64,000 nt of DNA from Streptomyces cyaneogriseus subsp. noncyanogenus. Its GTDB lineage: Bacteria > Actinomycetota > Actinomycetes > Streptomycetales > Streptomycetaceae. The position numbers and the translations under genes are program-made. Below the pieces are notes generated by a model, which saw only the letters and a list, made by a program, of their open reading frames with translations, did no database searches and was not told the DNA's origin. Location: the NCBI RefSeq assembly GCF_000931445.1, contig NZ_CP010849.1, forward strand, positions 3,472,001-3,536,000, read 5' to 3'. Positions 18,673 to 27,062 of this stretch are shown here, in pieces. Numbering within the stretch: position 1 is the stretch's first letter; each line of letters starts with the position of its first letter.

Positions 18673-18867
18673 ATGAGCGACCCGAAGACGGACGCGACCG
18701 CCACGCCGCTGGACAACAACATGCCCACCCCTGCGGCGGCCGACGCGACCGCGGCCACGCTCGACAACAACATGCCCAGCGGGCCGGCCAAGCTGGACGC
18801 CGTCACGACGATGGACAACAACATGCCCGCCCCGCCCGCCCTCGACCTGACCCGGGACGGCAAGTAG
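18673..18867 (+). CDS. afsS: AfsS, sigma-like small activator of antibiotic production
   Basis: A 64-residue peptide with three repeats: TPLDNNMPTP, ATLDNNMPSG and TTMDNNMPAP, spaced about 17-18 residues. This is the hallmark of AfsS (AfsR2), the small protein whose transcription AfsR activates and which then stimulates pathway-specific regulators. From memory, the S. coelicolor protein reads DNHMP where this one reads DNNMP. It lies directly downstream of afsR with its own predicted promoter. AGAGGAG precedes the ATG. A strong hairpin follows at 18887. Confidence 0.95.
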   Translation: MSDPKTDATATPLDNNMPTPAAADATAATLDNNMPSGPAKLDAVTTMDNNMPAPPALDLTRDGK

Positions 18868-18886
18868 ACCTCATCCCAGCGGGGAT

Positions 18887-18923
18887 CGGCCGCGGTGGCG
18901 CGGAGGGGGAGCCACCGCGGCCG
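18887..18923. terminator. Bidirectional hairpin terminator after afsS
   Basis: CGGCCGCGGTGGC (18887-18899) pairs perfectly with GCCACCGCGGCCG (18911-18923) around an 11-base loop. It separates afsS from the convergent gene ending at 18942, so it probably terminates both. Confidence 0.85.
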
Positions 18924-18941
18924 AGGCATGTCCGGGGCCGG

Positions 18942-19526
18942 TCAGCGCGTGGGGGCGGCGTCCGGTACGACCTCGCAGTGGTCGAGCGCGGCCACGGAGC
19001 CGTGGAAGGGGACCTCGATCCGCCGGGTCTCCGCGGCGCCCAGCGTGACGTCCTGGTAGGCGGAGTCCAGGGCGCGGTGGGTCGCGTCGTCCGTGAAGTC
19101 CACGCGCACGCGGAAGGTGCCCCCGCGGGTGTTCGGGTTGGTGACCTCCACGACGGCGTGCGGCTCGGCCACGGTCGCGCAGGTCACCAACTCCGCCTCG
19201 GCGTCCTGGAGCTGCGACGAGCCGGTGCTGCCGCCGGTGCCGCTGCCGCCCGACCCGCTGCCGCCGGTGTCGCCGTATTCGTAGTCGCCGTATTCGTCGG
19301 GGTCGTAGTCGTCGTGGCCGTCGTGGCCGGAGTCCTGGTACGAGCCGCCGCCCGACGAGGACGACGCGCCGTCGTGGTCCTGGCCGGAGCTGCTGCAACC
19401 GCCCCCTCCCCCGCCGTCGCCGCCGTGGCCGCCGCCGTGCCCCCGCCCCGTGGAGAAGCCGGTCAGCGCCAGCACCACCAGGGCCGACACCGCCGTGAAC
19501 CTCACCGCCCGCACGCGCCTGTTCAT
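18942..19526 (-). CDS. Secreted Gly/Ser/Asp-rich protein between afsK and afsS
   Basis: A 194-residue protein with an N-terminal hydrophobic signal (RAVRFTAVSALVVLALTGFS). A long low-complexity region rich in Gly, His, Ser and Asp follows (runs such as GGHGGDGGGGGGCSSSG and DYDPDEYGDYEYGD). The C-terminus is an immunoglobulin-like beta domain (AVVEVTNPNTRGGTFRVRVD, ETRRIEVPFHGSVAALDHC). A Cys in GGGGGGCSSSG is an imperfect lipobox at best, so classical secretion is more likely. It holds the slot of the conserved hypothetical gene between afsK and afsS. An upstream in-frame ATG at 19559 would add 11 residues and lies in a palindrome. Confidence 0.8.
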   Translation of the reverse strand: MNRRVRAVRFTAVSALVVLALTGFSTGRGHGGGHGGDGGGGGGCSSSGQDHDGASSSSGGGSYQDSGHDGHDDYDPDEYGDYEYGDTGGSGSGGSGTGGSTGSSQLQDAEAELVTCATVAEPHAVVEVTNPNTRGGTFRVRVDFTDDATHRALDSAYQDVTLGAAETRRIEVPFHGSVAALDHCEVVPDAAPTR

Positions 19527-19550
19527 GCCCGTACGGTATCGATCTTCTGT

Positions 19551-19566
19551 CCCTGACATGTCAGGG
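19551..19566. promoter_or_regulatory. 16-bp perfect palindrome between afsK and the next gene
   Basis: CCCTGACATGTCAGGG is an exact inverted repeat with no loop, lying in the 56-base gap after the afsK stop. A loop-free palindrome suits a dimeric repressor better than a terminator. I do not know what protein would bind it. Confidence 0.4.
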
Positions 19567-19582
19567 AACGGCCCGGGCCGGG

Positions 19583-21985
19583 TCAGGCCGTGCGCGCCGT
19601 CCCCGTGCCCTTCTCCGCGTCCAGCGCGTAGACGCACCGGTCCTTGCTGCACGCGTACACGATGCCGTCCTTCACCACCGGTGAGCCGGTGATCTCGCCG
19701 CCGGTCGCCAGCTTCCAGCGCAGCCGGCCGTCGTCGGCCTTCAGGGTGTAGAGCAGGTGGTCGGTGGAGCCGAAGTGGATGCGGCCCTCGGCCACCGCGG
19801 GGGCGCCCACGATGTCGCCGCCCGCCTGGAAGCGCCACTTGGGCGTGCCGGTGACCGCGTCCAGGGTGTACAGGCCCTTGCCGCTGCCGACGTGGACGTG
19901 GCCCGCGGCGACCAGCACCGGTTCCACGGACGCGCGGGCCTCGGTGGCGATGCGCCAGCGGTCGCGGCCGTCGGCGGCGTCCAGGGCGTAGACGGTGCCC
20001 AGGTAGTCGGCCAGGTAGAGGCCGCCGCCGGTGACGGCCGGGCCGGGCACGAAGGCGGGCGGGGAGAGGAAGACCGCCGGGGCCTCGAAGTGCCACTTGA
20101 CGCGCCCGCTCGCCACGTCCAGGGCGAGGACGCGGGTGCCCGCGGAGACGTACACACAGCCGTCCGGGGCCGCCGTCAGGCGGACCGGCACACCACCGCA
20201 GGAGGCGGCGTCACCGATCGGGTACGACCAGCGCTCCTCGCCGCCGTGGGCGTCCAGGGCGCGCAGGCGGCCGTTCTGCCACACGAACACCGTGCCGTCG
20301 TGGACCGCCGGTCCGGCCTCCGGCGACTCGAAGTCGCTCTGGCAGCCGGTGATCTCCCACAGCTTCCGGCCGGTCGACGCCTCCCACGCCTGCACCCCGC
20401 CGCCGCGCGTGCCGGTGACGACCGCGCCCCGGTCCGCCTTGAGGGAGTACACCCAGGCGTCCGTGGACAGGCGCCACAGGTCGGTGCCCTCACGGGCGTC
20501 CAGGGCGAAGAGGGTCGGGCCGTCGGAGGCGTGGATACGGCCGTCCGCGACCGCCATCGACCAGGCCACGTCCCGCGTCTTGAAGCGGCGGCGCCCGGTC
20601 GCCACGTCCAGGGCGTGCACCTCGAAGGAGGTGACGTAGACCAGGTCGCCGGCGACGGAGGGCGTGCCCCAGACGTCGTTGGACATACGGAAGCGCCAGG
20701 GGCGCCAGCCGGTCGCCGCGGCCCCCTCGGGGGGCGCCGCCGGGGCGGGCGGCGCGGCGGTGACGGCGGGGGCGGCCGGGTCCGCGCCGTTGACGCCGGG
20801 GCGGGGCTTGGCCCAGGACGCGGCCAGCGCGGACTCCGGGGCGGGCGCCCGGACGGTCGTGGCGCGCATGTCGGCGACGCGCGGGCCGGGACCGATCGGC
20901 ACCGGCGCGCCGGCCAGCCGGACCGGCCCGGTGCCGGGGGAACCGGTGGGCTGCGGCACCGGCACGGGTGCGGGCGGCGGCGCGGGCGCGGCGGGCCCCG
21001 GGATCACCGGGTCGTGGGACGGCGGCGGCGGGACGGAGGGGCGCGGGACCGCTCCCGCGCTGGCACGGGCGCCGCCCTGGGTCGCCGGGCGGCCGTTGCG
21101 GCGGGCCTCGATCAGGCTGACGGCCCGCTCGGGAAGCCACGCCGACGCCGTACCGCTGTCGTCGGTGCCGGAGCCGAACAGGTGCGGCGCGAGCTGGGCC
21201 TGGAGGTCGGCGGGGGTGGGGCGGGCCGCCGGCTCCATCTGCATGCAGGACTCGATCAGCGGGCGCAGCTCGTCGGGGAGCCCGTCCAGGTCGGGCCCCT
21301 CGCGCAGCAGCATGAACACCGTCTCCACGGGGTTGGCGCCGTGGAAGGGGGCGTGCCCGGTGGCGGCGAAGACCAGGGTGGAGCCGAGGGAGAACACGTC
21401 GCTGGCGCCGGTGACGCTGCGGGAGTCCTTCGCCTGCTCGGGCGACATGTAGGCGGGGGTGCCGACGGCGACGTTGGTCATCGTCAGACGGGTGTTCGAC
21501 ACACCGGAGGCGATGCCGAAGTCGATCACGCGGGGGCCGTCCTCGACGACGAGGACGTTGGAGGGCTTCAGGTCGCGGTGGACGAGCCCGGCGCCGTGGA
21601 TCGACTGGAGCGCCTCCGCGACGCCCGCCGCCAGCCAGCGCACCGCCTGCGCCGGCAGCGGGCCGCACTCGTTCACTATCTCTTCGAGGGAGGGCGCGGG
21701 CACGTAGGCGGTGGCCAGCCACGGCACGGCCGCGCGCGGGTCGGCGTCGACCACGGCCGCCGTATAGAAACCGGAGACCGCGCGGGCCGCCTCCACCTCG
21801 CGGGTGAAGCGGACCCGGAAGAGCTGGTCCTCGGCGAGCTCCGTCCGGACCGTCTTGATCGCCACGCGCCGGCCGGACGCCGAACGCGCCAGATAGACCA
21901 GCCCCATGCCGCCGGCCCCCAGCCGTCCCAGCACCTCGAACGGCCCGATCCGCCGCGGATCGTGCTGCGTCAGCTGATCCACCAC
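19583..21985 (-). CDS. afsK: AfsK, Ser/Thr protein kinase with C-terminal PQQ propeller
   Basis: The 800-residue kinase phosphorylates AfsR. Motifs: Gly loop [12 protein letters not shown] (20-31), Lys44 in [14 protein letters not shown] (136-143), DFG (155-157), and an activation loop with Thr at 168, the autophosphorylation position reported for S. coelicolor AfsK. A Pro-rich linker (about 310-430) leads to a PQQ/beta-propeller domain with repeated L-x-A-x-D-G-R-x-R-W blades ([45 protein letters not shown]). I start at GTG 21985 because GGAGG precedes it and the product then begins [10 protein letters not shown] as in known AfsK. There is no transmembrane helix. Confidence 0.95.
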   Translation of the reverse strand: MVDQLTQHDPRRIGPFEVLGRLGAGGMGLVYLARSASGRRVAIKTVRTELAEDQLFRVRFTREVEAARAVSGFYTAAVVDADPRAAVPWLATAYVPAPSLEEIVNECGPLPAQAVRWLAAGVAEALQSIHGAGLVHRDLKPSNVLVVEDGPRVIDFGIASGVSNTRLTMTNVAVGTPAYMSPEQAKDSRSVTGASDVFSLGSTLVFAATGHAPFHGANPVETVFMLLREGPDLDGLPDELRPLIESCMQMEPAARPTPADLQAQLAPHLFGSGTDDSGTASAWLPERAVSLIEARRNGRPATQGGARASAGAVPRPSVPPPPSHDPVIPGPAAPAPPPAPVPVPQPTGSPGTGPVRLAGAPVPIGPGPRVADMRATTVRAPAPESALAASWAKPRPGVNGADPAAPAVTAAPPAPAAPPEGAAATGWRPWRFRMSNDVWGTPSVAGDLVYVTSFEVHALDVATGRRRFKTRDVAWSMAVADGRIHASDGPTLFALDAREGTDLWRLSTDAWVYSLKADRGAVVTGTRGGGVQAWEASTGRKLWEITGCQSDFESPEAGPAVHDGTVFVWQNGRLRALDAHGGEERWSYPIGDAASCGGVPVRLTAAPDGCVYVSAGTRVLALDVASGRVKWHFEAPAVFLSPPAFVPGPAVTGGGLYLADYLGTVYALDAADGRDRWRIATEARASVEPVLVAAGHVHVGSGKGLYTLDAVTGTPKWRFQAGGDIVGAPAVAEGRIHFGSTDHLLYTLKADDGRLRWKLATGGEITGSPVVKDGIVYACSKDRCVYALDAEKGTGTARTA

Positions 21986-22207
21986 TTGCCTGCCACCTCC
22001 CCGTACGAGCCGCGCCACCCACATATGTAACGCGGCCGAAGTGCAGCGTCTCACCACCGCACCGCCGTGGCGGCACGCACCCTGATTCTTCCTGTCCGGG
22101 CCGCTGGTGGCGAACCCGGTGAGGAAAGGGATGTCCGGCACCCTATAGGGATATATGCCACGCGGGGAGGGGGCGGTGCGGGGCCGCCCGGCGGCGGGCC
22201 CGGCCGT

Positions 22208-22996
22208 TCAACGCTCCAGCAGCGCGAACGAAGCCCCCTGGTCGTCGCCGACCACCGCCACCCGCCCGTACGACGTCGTGAACGGCGGCGCCTGCACCCG
22301 GCCCCCGAGCCGGGTGACCGCGCCCACGGCGGCCGCGCAGTCCGTCACGCGGAAGTGGACGAGGAAGTGGGGCGGCATCTCGGCGGGGAAGATGGCGGAG
22401 ACCGGAGCGCGGCCGAAGTCCGGCTCGGCGTCCGGGCCGAAGAGGGCGTCGTGGAAGAGGCCGCCGTAGAAGGCGTTGGCCGCCTCGGTGTCCGTCGTGT
22501 ACAGCTCGGCCCAGGTGAAGGTGCCCGGCTCGTGCCGCCGCCCGAAACCGGGGTGCGCGGCGGGCTGCCACAGCCCGAAGACGGCCCCCTGCGGATCGGC
22601 GGCCAGGGCGGTGGTGCCCAGGGTGCCGACCGGCAGGGGGGAGCCGACGACCTGCCCGCCGGCCCGCTCGATCCGCCCGGCCAGCGCCCGGGCGTCGGGG
22701 GTCGCGAAGTACACCGTCCATACGGTGGGCAGCCGGCCGTCCGGCTTCTGCGCGAGGCCGGCCACGGGTGCGCCGCCCAGCCGGGCCCACACCGGCGATC
22801 CGGGCGCCCGGCCGCGACCGCCCGTGTCCGGTGCGTCCGGGAGGTCCTCGAAGGTCCACCCGAAGAGCTCGCCGTAGAAGCGTTTGCCCGCCTCGACGTC
22901 GGGGAGCTGCGCGTCCACCCAGCACGGGACGCCCTCCGTGTCACCGCCGCCCGGGGTCCGGGAGGCGCTGTCACCAGATGCCCTGTTTTCGGCCAT
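22208..22996 (-). CDS. VOC (glyoxalase/bleomycin-resistance) family protein, two domains
   Basis: A 262-residue protein with two tandem vicinal-oxygen-chelate modules. The first runs from VPCWVDAQLPDVEAGKRFYG to DPQGAVFGLWQP, the second from GTFTWAELYTTDTEAANAFY to DDQGASFALLER. Each has the beta-alpha-beta-beta-beta order. Such proteins (CFP-30B/PhnB-like) may bind metals or small ligands; no function is proven. It lies upstream of afsK on the same strand with a 220-base gap and is divergent from the TetR gene at 23119. No clear ribosome site is present. Confidence 0.88.
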   Translation of the reverse strand: MAENRASGDSASRTPGGGDTEGVPCWVDAQLPDVEAGKRFYGELFGWTFEDLPDAPDTGGRGRAPGSPVWARLGGAPVAGLAQKPDGRLPTVWTVYFATPDARALAGRIERAGGQVVGSPLPVGTLGTTALAADPQGAVFGLWQPAAHPGFGRRHEPGTFTWAELYTTDTEAANAFYGGLFHDALFGPDAEPDFGRAPVSAIFPAEMPPHFLVHFRVTDCAAAVGAVTRLGGRVQAPPFTTSYGRVAVVGDDQGASFALLER

Positions 22997-23118
22997 GTCG
23001 CCAAAGTAACCGCGCCGCGCGCACCGCGCAGACCAGGCACAGCAGCCTCTTCGCGGCCCCGCACCCCATTTGCAGTCGGCCGAATAGCGCCCACAAGCCC
23101 CCTCGGTAAGCTGACGGC

Positions 23119-23766
23119 ATGACAGGACAAGTGCGTACCGTCGACGGCCGCGTGGCCGGCCGGCGTGGGCAGGCGACCCGGCAGAAGCTGCTCGACTGCC
23201 TCAGCGACATGCTCAGCTCCTCGCCCTACCGTGATGTCAAAGTCATCGATGTCGCCCGCAAGGCGGGCACGTCGCCGGCGACCTTCTACCAGTACTTCCC
23301 GGACGTCGAGGGAGCCGTCCTGGAGATCGCCGAGCAAATGGCCTCCCGGGGCGCCGGATTGGCGGGCCTGGTGGAGGGCCGTTCGTGGGCCGGCAAGGCG
23401 GGCTGGCAGACCGCGCAGGAACTGGTCGACGGGTTCCTGGACTTCTGGCGCAAGAACGACGCGATCCTGCGGGTGGTCGATCTCGGCGCCGCCGAGGGCG
23501 ACAAGCGCTTCAACAAGATCCGCCTGAAGATCCTCAACTCGGTGAACAGCTCCCTCGCCGACGCGGTGGCCGAGTTGCAGTCCAAGGGCCGGGTCGACAA
23601 GGACGTCAACCCGGCGGCGATCGCGGGCGCGCTGGTCGCGATGCTCGCCGCCGTGGCCTCGCACCAGAAGGGCGTCTCCTCCTGGGGCGTGAAGCAGGCC
23701 GAGCTGAAGCCCAACCTGGCCCTGCTGGTCCACCTGGGAGTCACCGGGAAGAAGCCGGCGAAGTAG
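23119..23766 (+). CDS. TetR-family regulator
   Basis: A 215-residue TetR protein. The helix-turn-helix lies at about residues 20-65 (RRGQATRQKLLDCLSDMLSS, VKVIDVARKAGTSPATFYQY-FPD). The C-terminal domain has the pattern of actinobacterial lipid-related TetR proteins (FLDFWRKNDAILRVVDLGAA, ALVAMLAAVASHQKGVSSWG). Target genes are unknown; it is divergent from the VOC gene, and autoregulation plus control of that gene is the default guess. A hairpin at 23821-23852 follows it. Confidence 0.88.
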   Translation: MTGQVRTVDGRVAGRRGQATRQKLLDCLSDMLSSSPYRDVKVIDVARKAGTSPATFYQYFPDVEGAVLEIAEQMASRGAGLAGLVEGRSWAGKAGWQTAQELVDGFLDFWRKNDAILRVVDLGAAEGDKRFNKIRLKILNSVNSSLADAVAELQSKGRVDKDVNPAAIAGALVAMLAAVASHQKGVSSWGVKQAELKPNLALLVHLGVTGKKPAK

Positions 23767-23820
23767 CGCGAGGGCCCGCACGCCCCGGCGTCCGCGCCCG
23801 CACCACAAGTCCTGTCTGGC

Positions 23821-23852
23821 AGGCGGCGGTCCACCTCGGTGGGCCGCCGCCT
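23821..23852. terminator. Hairpin terminator between tetR and lrp genes
   Basis: AGGCGGCGGTCCACC and GGTGGGCCGCCGCCT pair (one G-T pair) around a two-base TC loop. It lies 55 bases after the TetR stop and upstream of the convergent Lrp/AsnC gene end. The following 135 bases (23853-23987) are a C-rich low-complexity stretch of CCCGCCCTCCG-type repeats with no gene. Confidence 0.75.
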
Positions 23853-23987
23853 GTCGCGTTGTGCGCGCCTTCCCGCCCTCCGCCCGCCCTCCGCCCGCCT
23901 GTCGCCCGCGTCGCCGCGCCCTTCCCGCGCCCCGTGCCCCTCGCCCGCCTTGCCGCGCCGGCCCGCCCGATGCCCCGCGGGCTTTCC

Positions 23988-24440
23988 TCAGGCGGGGAGC
24001 GGGCGGTCCTTGACCACGTGCTTCATCACCAGCGTCGAGTTCAGCCGCTGGACCCCCGGCAAGGTGGCCAGGCGCTCGTCGTAGAGCCGCTGGTAGGCGG
24101 CGAGGTCGGCGGCGACGACCCGCAGCAGATAGTCCGGCTCCCCGAAGAGCCGCTGCGCCTCCACCACTTCCGGCACCTCGCCGACGGCCCGCTCGAACCC
24201 GGCGACCGTGTCCCGGTCCTCCTGCCGCATCGACACGAAGACCAGCGCCTCGAAGCCCAGGCCGACGGCGGCGGGCTCCACCACCGCCCGGTAGCCGCTG
24301 ATCGCCCCCGACCGCTCCAGCTCACGCAGCCGCCGGTGGCAGGGCGAGACGCTCAGCCGCACGCGCGCGGCCAGCTCGGTCACGGTCAGCCGCCCGTCCT
24401 GCTGGAGCTCGGCAAGAATCTTCCGGTCCACGTCGTCCAT
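23988..24440 (-). CDS. Lrp/AsnC-family regulator
   Basis: A 150-residue feast/famine regulator. The helix-turn-helix is MDDVDRKILAELQQDGRL, TELAARVRLSVSPCHRRLRE (residues 1-50). The RAM effector domain follows (VGLGFEALVFVSMRQEDRD, LFGEPDYLLRVVAADLAAY). GGGAGGA precedes the ATG at 24440. It is divergent from a LysE-type exporter with an 82-base gap, the classic regulator/exporter pair, so it probably activates export when an amino acid accumulates. Confidence 0.93.
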   Translation of the reverse strand: MDDVDRKILAELQQDGRLTVTELAARVRLSVSPCHRRLRELERSGAISGYRAVVEPAAVGLGFEALVFVSMRQEDRDTVAGFERAVGEVPEVVEAQRLFGEPDYLLRVVAADLAAYQRLYDERLATLPGVQRLNSTLVMKHVVKDRPLPA

Positions 24441-24522
24441 GGGGAAGATCCTCCCTCGAAACGGCGGCTTCTGAGCAAACTTCGGGAACACTTTCGCGCC
24501 ATATCGGCCTAATGTCCCCACC

Positions 24523-25149
24523 ATGGACACCGGAACGCTGATCTCCTTTCTCGCCGTGGACTTCCTGCTGGTGTGCGTGCCGGGCGCGGACTGGGCGTAC
24601 GCCGTCTCCGCCGGGCTGCGCGAGCGGTCGGTGACCTGGGCCGTGGGCGGCCTGGTCACCGGATACGCCCTGCACACCCTGCTGGCGGCGGCCGGGCTGG
24701 CGGTCCTGGTGGCCGGGGAGCCGGCCCTGCTGACGGCGCTGACGGTGGCGGGCGCGGCCTATCTGGTGTGGCTGGGGTGGGGCGTACTGCGCGCTCCGGC
24801 GGTCCCGGCGGCGGCGCGGGAGTCCACCGGGCCGGTGAGCCGGTCGCGGGTCTTCCTGCGGGGCGCCACGATCAGCGGCCTGAACCCCAAGGGCCTGCTG
24901 CTCTACCTCTCGGTCCTGCCGCAGTTCCTCGTCACCACCGGCACCCGTCCGGCCGTACCGGTGCAGACCGCGGTCCTCGGCCTGCTGCACATGGCGTGCT
25001 GCGCCGCCGTCTACCTGACGGTCGGGCTCGCGGCCCGTGCCGTCCTGGGCACCCGGCCGGCGGCGGCCCGGGCGGTGACCCGCACCTCGGGCGCCGCGAT
25101 GCTGGGCATCGGCGCCTTCCTGCTGATGCAGCGGCTGATGACGCTGTAG
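24523..25149 (+). CDS. LysE/RhtB-family amino acid exporter
   Basis: A 208-residue membrane protein with about six segments. Family features include LISFLAVDFLLVCVPGADWA, LRERSVTWAVGGLVTGYAL, ALTVAGAAYLVWLGWGVLRA and GLNPKGLLLYLSVLPQFL. It would expel amino acids or homoserine-type metabolites. The upstream region has a TAATGT box only about a dozen bases before the ATG and no ribosome site, so the mRNA may be leaderless or nearly so. Regulation by the divergent Lrp protein is inferred. Confidence 0.92.
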   Translation: MDTGTLISFLAVDFLLVCVPGADWAYAVSAGLRERSVTWAVGGLVTGYALHTLLAAAGLAVLVAGEPALLTALTVAGAAYLVWLGWGVLRAPAVPAAARESTGPVSRSRVFLRGATISGLNPKGLLLYLSVLPQFLVTTGTRPAVPVQTAVLGLLHMACCAAVYLTVGLAARAVLGTRPAAARAVTRTSGAAMLGIGAFLLMQRLMTL

Positions 25150-25240
25150 AAGCGGCGGACGGGAGGGGAGGCGGAGACGAAAGAGAGGGGAGAGAGGAGG
25201 GAGAGGAGGGAGGGGGGAGAGACGGGATGGATCGGGGGCG
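25150..25240 (+). repeat. Polypurine tract
   Basis: Roughly 90 bases after the exporter gene are almost pure purine on this strand, built of GGGAG, GAGAGG and GGAGGG units. Such tracts can form triplex or slipped structures. No gene or hairpin lies in it. Confidence 0.7.
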
Positions 25241-25317
25241 GGAAGGGGGAACACCGCGCGGTGCGGCCGGTGTTGTGGTGACATCGAAGCGACGCCGAGC
25301 CGCTGGAGGAGACCACG

Positions 25318-25743
25318 ATGGCCCTGACCCGCGAAGAGCGCGAACAGTTCCTGGCCGAGCCGCACATCGCCGCGCTCGCGGTCGACGCGGGGGCGGGCCG
25401 CGCCCCGCTGACCGTGCCGATCTGGTACCAGTACGCGCCCGGCGGCGAGGTGTGGATCATGACCGGGCGCGACTCCCGCAAGAACGAGCTGATCCGCGCG
25501 GCGGGCCGGTTCTCCCTGATGGTCGACCGGGTGGAGCCCACCATCCGGTACGTGTCGGTCGAGGGCCCCGTGGTCCGTACCGTCCCCGCCACCCTGGAGC
25601 AGCTCCGGGAGATCTCGTCCCGCTATCTGCCGGCCGAGAAGGTCGACGAGTACGTCGACTTCGCCTGGAAGAACCACGGCGAGCAGGTCGTGGTGCACAT
25701 GCGGCCCGAGCGGTGGGTCTCGACCGACCTGGGATCGGTGTGA
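25318..25743 (+). CDS. Pyridoxamine 5'-phosphate oxidase-family (FMN/F420 split-barrel) protein
   Basis: A 141-residue split-barrel protein. Opening helix LTREEREQFLAEPHIAALAV, then PLTVPIWYQYAPGGEVWIMT and GRDSRKNELIRAAGRFSLMV, then a C-terminal region with EYVDFAWKNHGEQVVVHMRP. The family includes FMN- and F420-dependent reductases as well as heme-utilisation proteins; the cofactor cannot be assigned by eye. TGGAGGAG precedes the ATG, an excellent ribosome site. It may form a unit with the PdxH-like gene 46 bases downstream. Confidence 0.85.
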   Translation: MALTREEREQFLAEPHIAALAVDAGAGRAPLTVPIWYQYAPGGEVWIMTGRDSRKNELIRAAGRFSLMVDRVEPTIRYVSVEGPVVRTVPATLEQLREISSRYLPAEKVDEYVDFAWKNHGEQVVVHMRPERWVSTDLGSV

Positions 25744-25789
25744 TCCGGCCCCGCGCGTGAGCCGCCCCGGGCCGGGCGAGAATCGGGGC

Positions 25790-26455
25790 ATGGGAACGGA
25801 TCTGCACGAGCTGCTGAGGTCACTGCGGGTGTGGGACCCCGAGGTCACCGAGCTGCCGCCGTTGGACCCGGCCGCCGCGCCCGCCGATCCGCTGCCGCTG
25901 TTCGAGCGGTGGTTCGCCGACGCGGTGGCGGCCGGGGAGCGCGAGCCGCACACCGTGTCGCTGGCCACCGCGGACGAGGACGGCCTGCCGGACGCGCGGA
26001 TCGTGATGCTGCACGGCGCGGACCGGGACGGCTGGTCCTTCGCCGGCCACGCCGGCAGCCGCAAGGGGCGCCACCTCGCCGCCCGCCCGTATGCCGCCCT
26101 CGTCTTCTACTGGCCGGTGCACGGCCGTCAGGTGCGCCTGCGCGGCCCGGTCGCCGTCGCGCCGCCCGAGGAGGCGCAGGCCGACCTGCACGCCCGCTCG
26201 ACCGGTGCCCTGGCCGCCGCCCTCACCGGGCGGCAGAGCCGGGAGCTCGGCTCGCTGGAGGAGCTGGCGCGGGCCTCCGAGGCGGCCTGGGACCGGGCCG
26301 CGCGGGAGCCGGGCACGCCGGTGGAGTCGTGGACGCTCTACCGGCTGCGCCCCGAGGAGGTCGAGTTCTTCCAGGGGGAGCCGCGCCGCCGGCACGTCCG
26401 TCTCGTCTACCGGCGCACGGACCAGGGGTGGAGCCGGCGGCTGCGCTGGCCCTGA
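25790..26455 (+). CDS. PdxH-like pyridoxal/pyridoxamine phosphate oxidase paralogue
   Basis: A 221-residue protein with the PNPOx layout: FERWFADAVAAGEREPHTVS, LATADEDGLPDARIVMLHGA (FMN-binding strand), GWSFAGHAGSRKGRHLAARP, and the C-terminal dimerisation segment ending RLVYRRTDQGWSRRLRW-P. It is clearly distinct from the true pdxH at 48941, which keeps the [20 protein letters not shown] motif. Here HGADRDGWSFAGHAGSRKGR replaces it, so this may be a divergent paralogue with another substrate. Confidence 0.82.
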   Translation: MGTDLHELLRSLRVWDPEVTELPPLDPAAAPADPLPLFERWFADAVAAGEREPHTVSLATADEDGLPDARIVMLHGADRDGWSFAGHAGSRKGRHLAARPYAALVFYWPVHGRQVRLRGPVAVAPPEEAQADLHARSTGALAAALTGRQSRELGSLEELARASEAAWDRAAREPGTPVESWTLYRLRPEEVEFFQGEPRRRHVRLVYRRTDQGWSRRLRWP

Positions 26456-26459
26456 CCGG

Positions 26460-27062
26460 CTACACCGCCGCCGGCTCGGGGTCCGTGGCCAGGCGGGCGT
26501 GGAGATGGGCGTCGCGGAAGGCGTCGTGCCGTTCCGGCTGGAGGACCGCGCCGCGCAGCGTCCCCTCGTGGCGGAACCCGCACCGCTCGGCGACCCGGCA
26601 GGACGCGTGGTGGCCGAGGGCGTGGTCCAGCTCCAGGCGGTGCACCCCCAGCGTGCCGAACGCCCAGCGGGCGGCGAGCAGGAGCGACCGGGTGGCCACG
26701 CCCCGGCCGCGGGCCTCGGGGAGCACCCAGTAGCCGACGCGGGCCCGCCGCAGGACGCGGTCGATCCGGTCGACGCCGATGTGGCCGAGGGTCGTGCCGC
26801 TGTCCGCGTCGGTGACCCGGAAGGACACCGAGCGGCCGTCCGCCGCGTCCAGCGCCCGCGCGCGCAGTGCCCGGCGCGCGCCACGGAGGTCCGTGACCGG
26901 CTGGAGCGGGGTGTTCCAGCGGCGGAAGTCGGGGTCCCGCACGCCGCGCAGCCACACCTCGGCCTGGGCGCAGGACTCGGGGTCCCAGGCGCGCAGGCGC
27001 AGGCCGTGGCCGTGGAGTTCGGGGGCCGGGCGGGACCGGAAGTGTAAGCGGGGAGTGGCCAT
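26460..27062 (-). CDS. GNAT-family N-acetyltransferase
   Basis: A 200-residue RimJ/RimL-type acetyltransferase. Features are LRLRAWDPESCAQAEVWLRG near the N-terminus, the core strand TTLGHIGVDRIDRVLRRARV, then GYWVLPEARGRGVATRSLLL with the acetyl-CoA R/Q-x-x-G-x-G/A loop (ARGRGVA), and the C-terminal LGHHASCRVAERCGFRHEG. Substrates of relatives include ribosomal protein N-termini and antibiotics. Convergent with the PdxH-like gene with a four-base gap. Confidence 0.9.
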   Translation of the reverse strand: MATPRLHFRSRPAPELHGHGLRLRAWDPESCAQAEVWLRGVRDPDFRRWNTPLQPVTDLRGARRALRARALDAADGRSVSFRVTDADSGTTLGHIGVDRIDRVLRRARVGYWVLPEARGRGVATRSLLLAARWAFGTLGVHRLELDHALGHHASCRVAERCGFRHEGTLRGAVLQPERHDAFRDAHLHARLATDPEPAAV

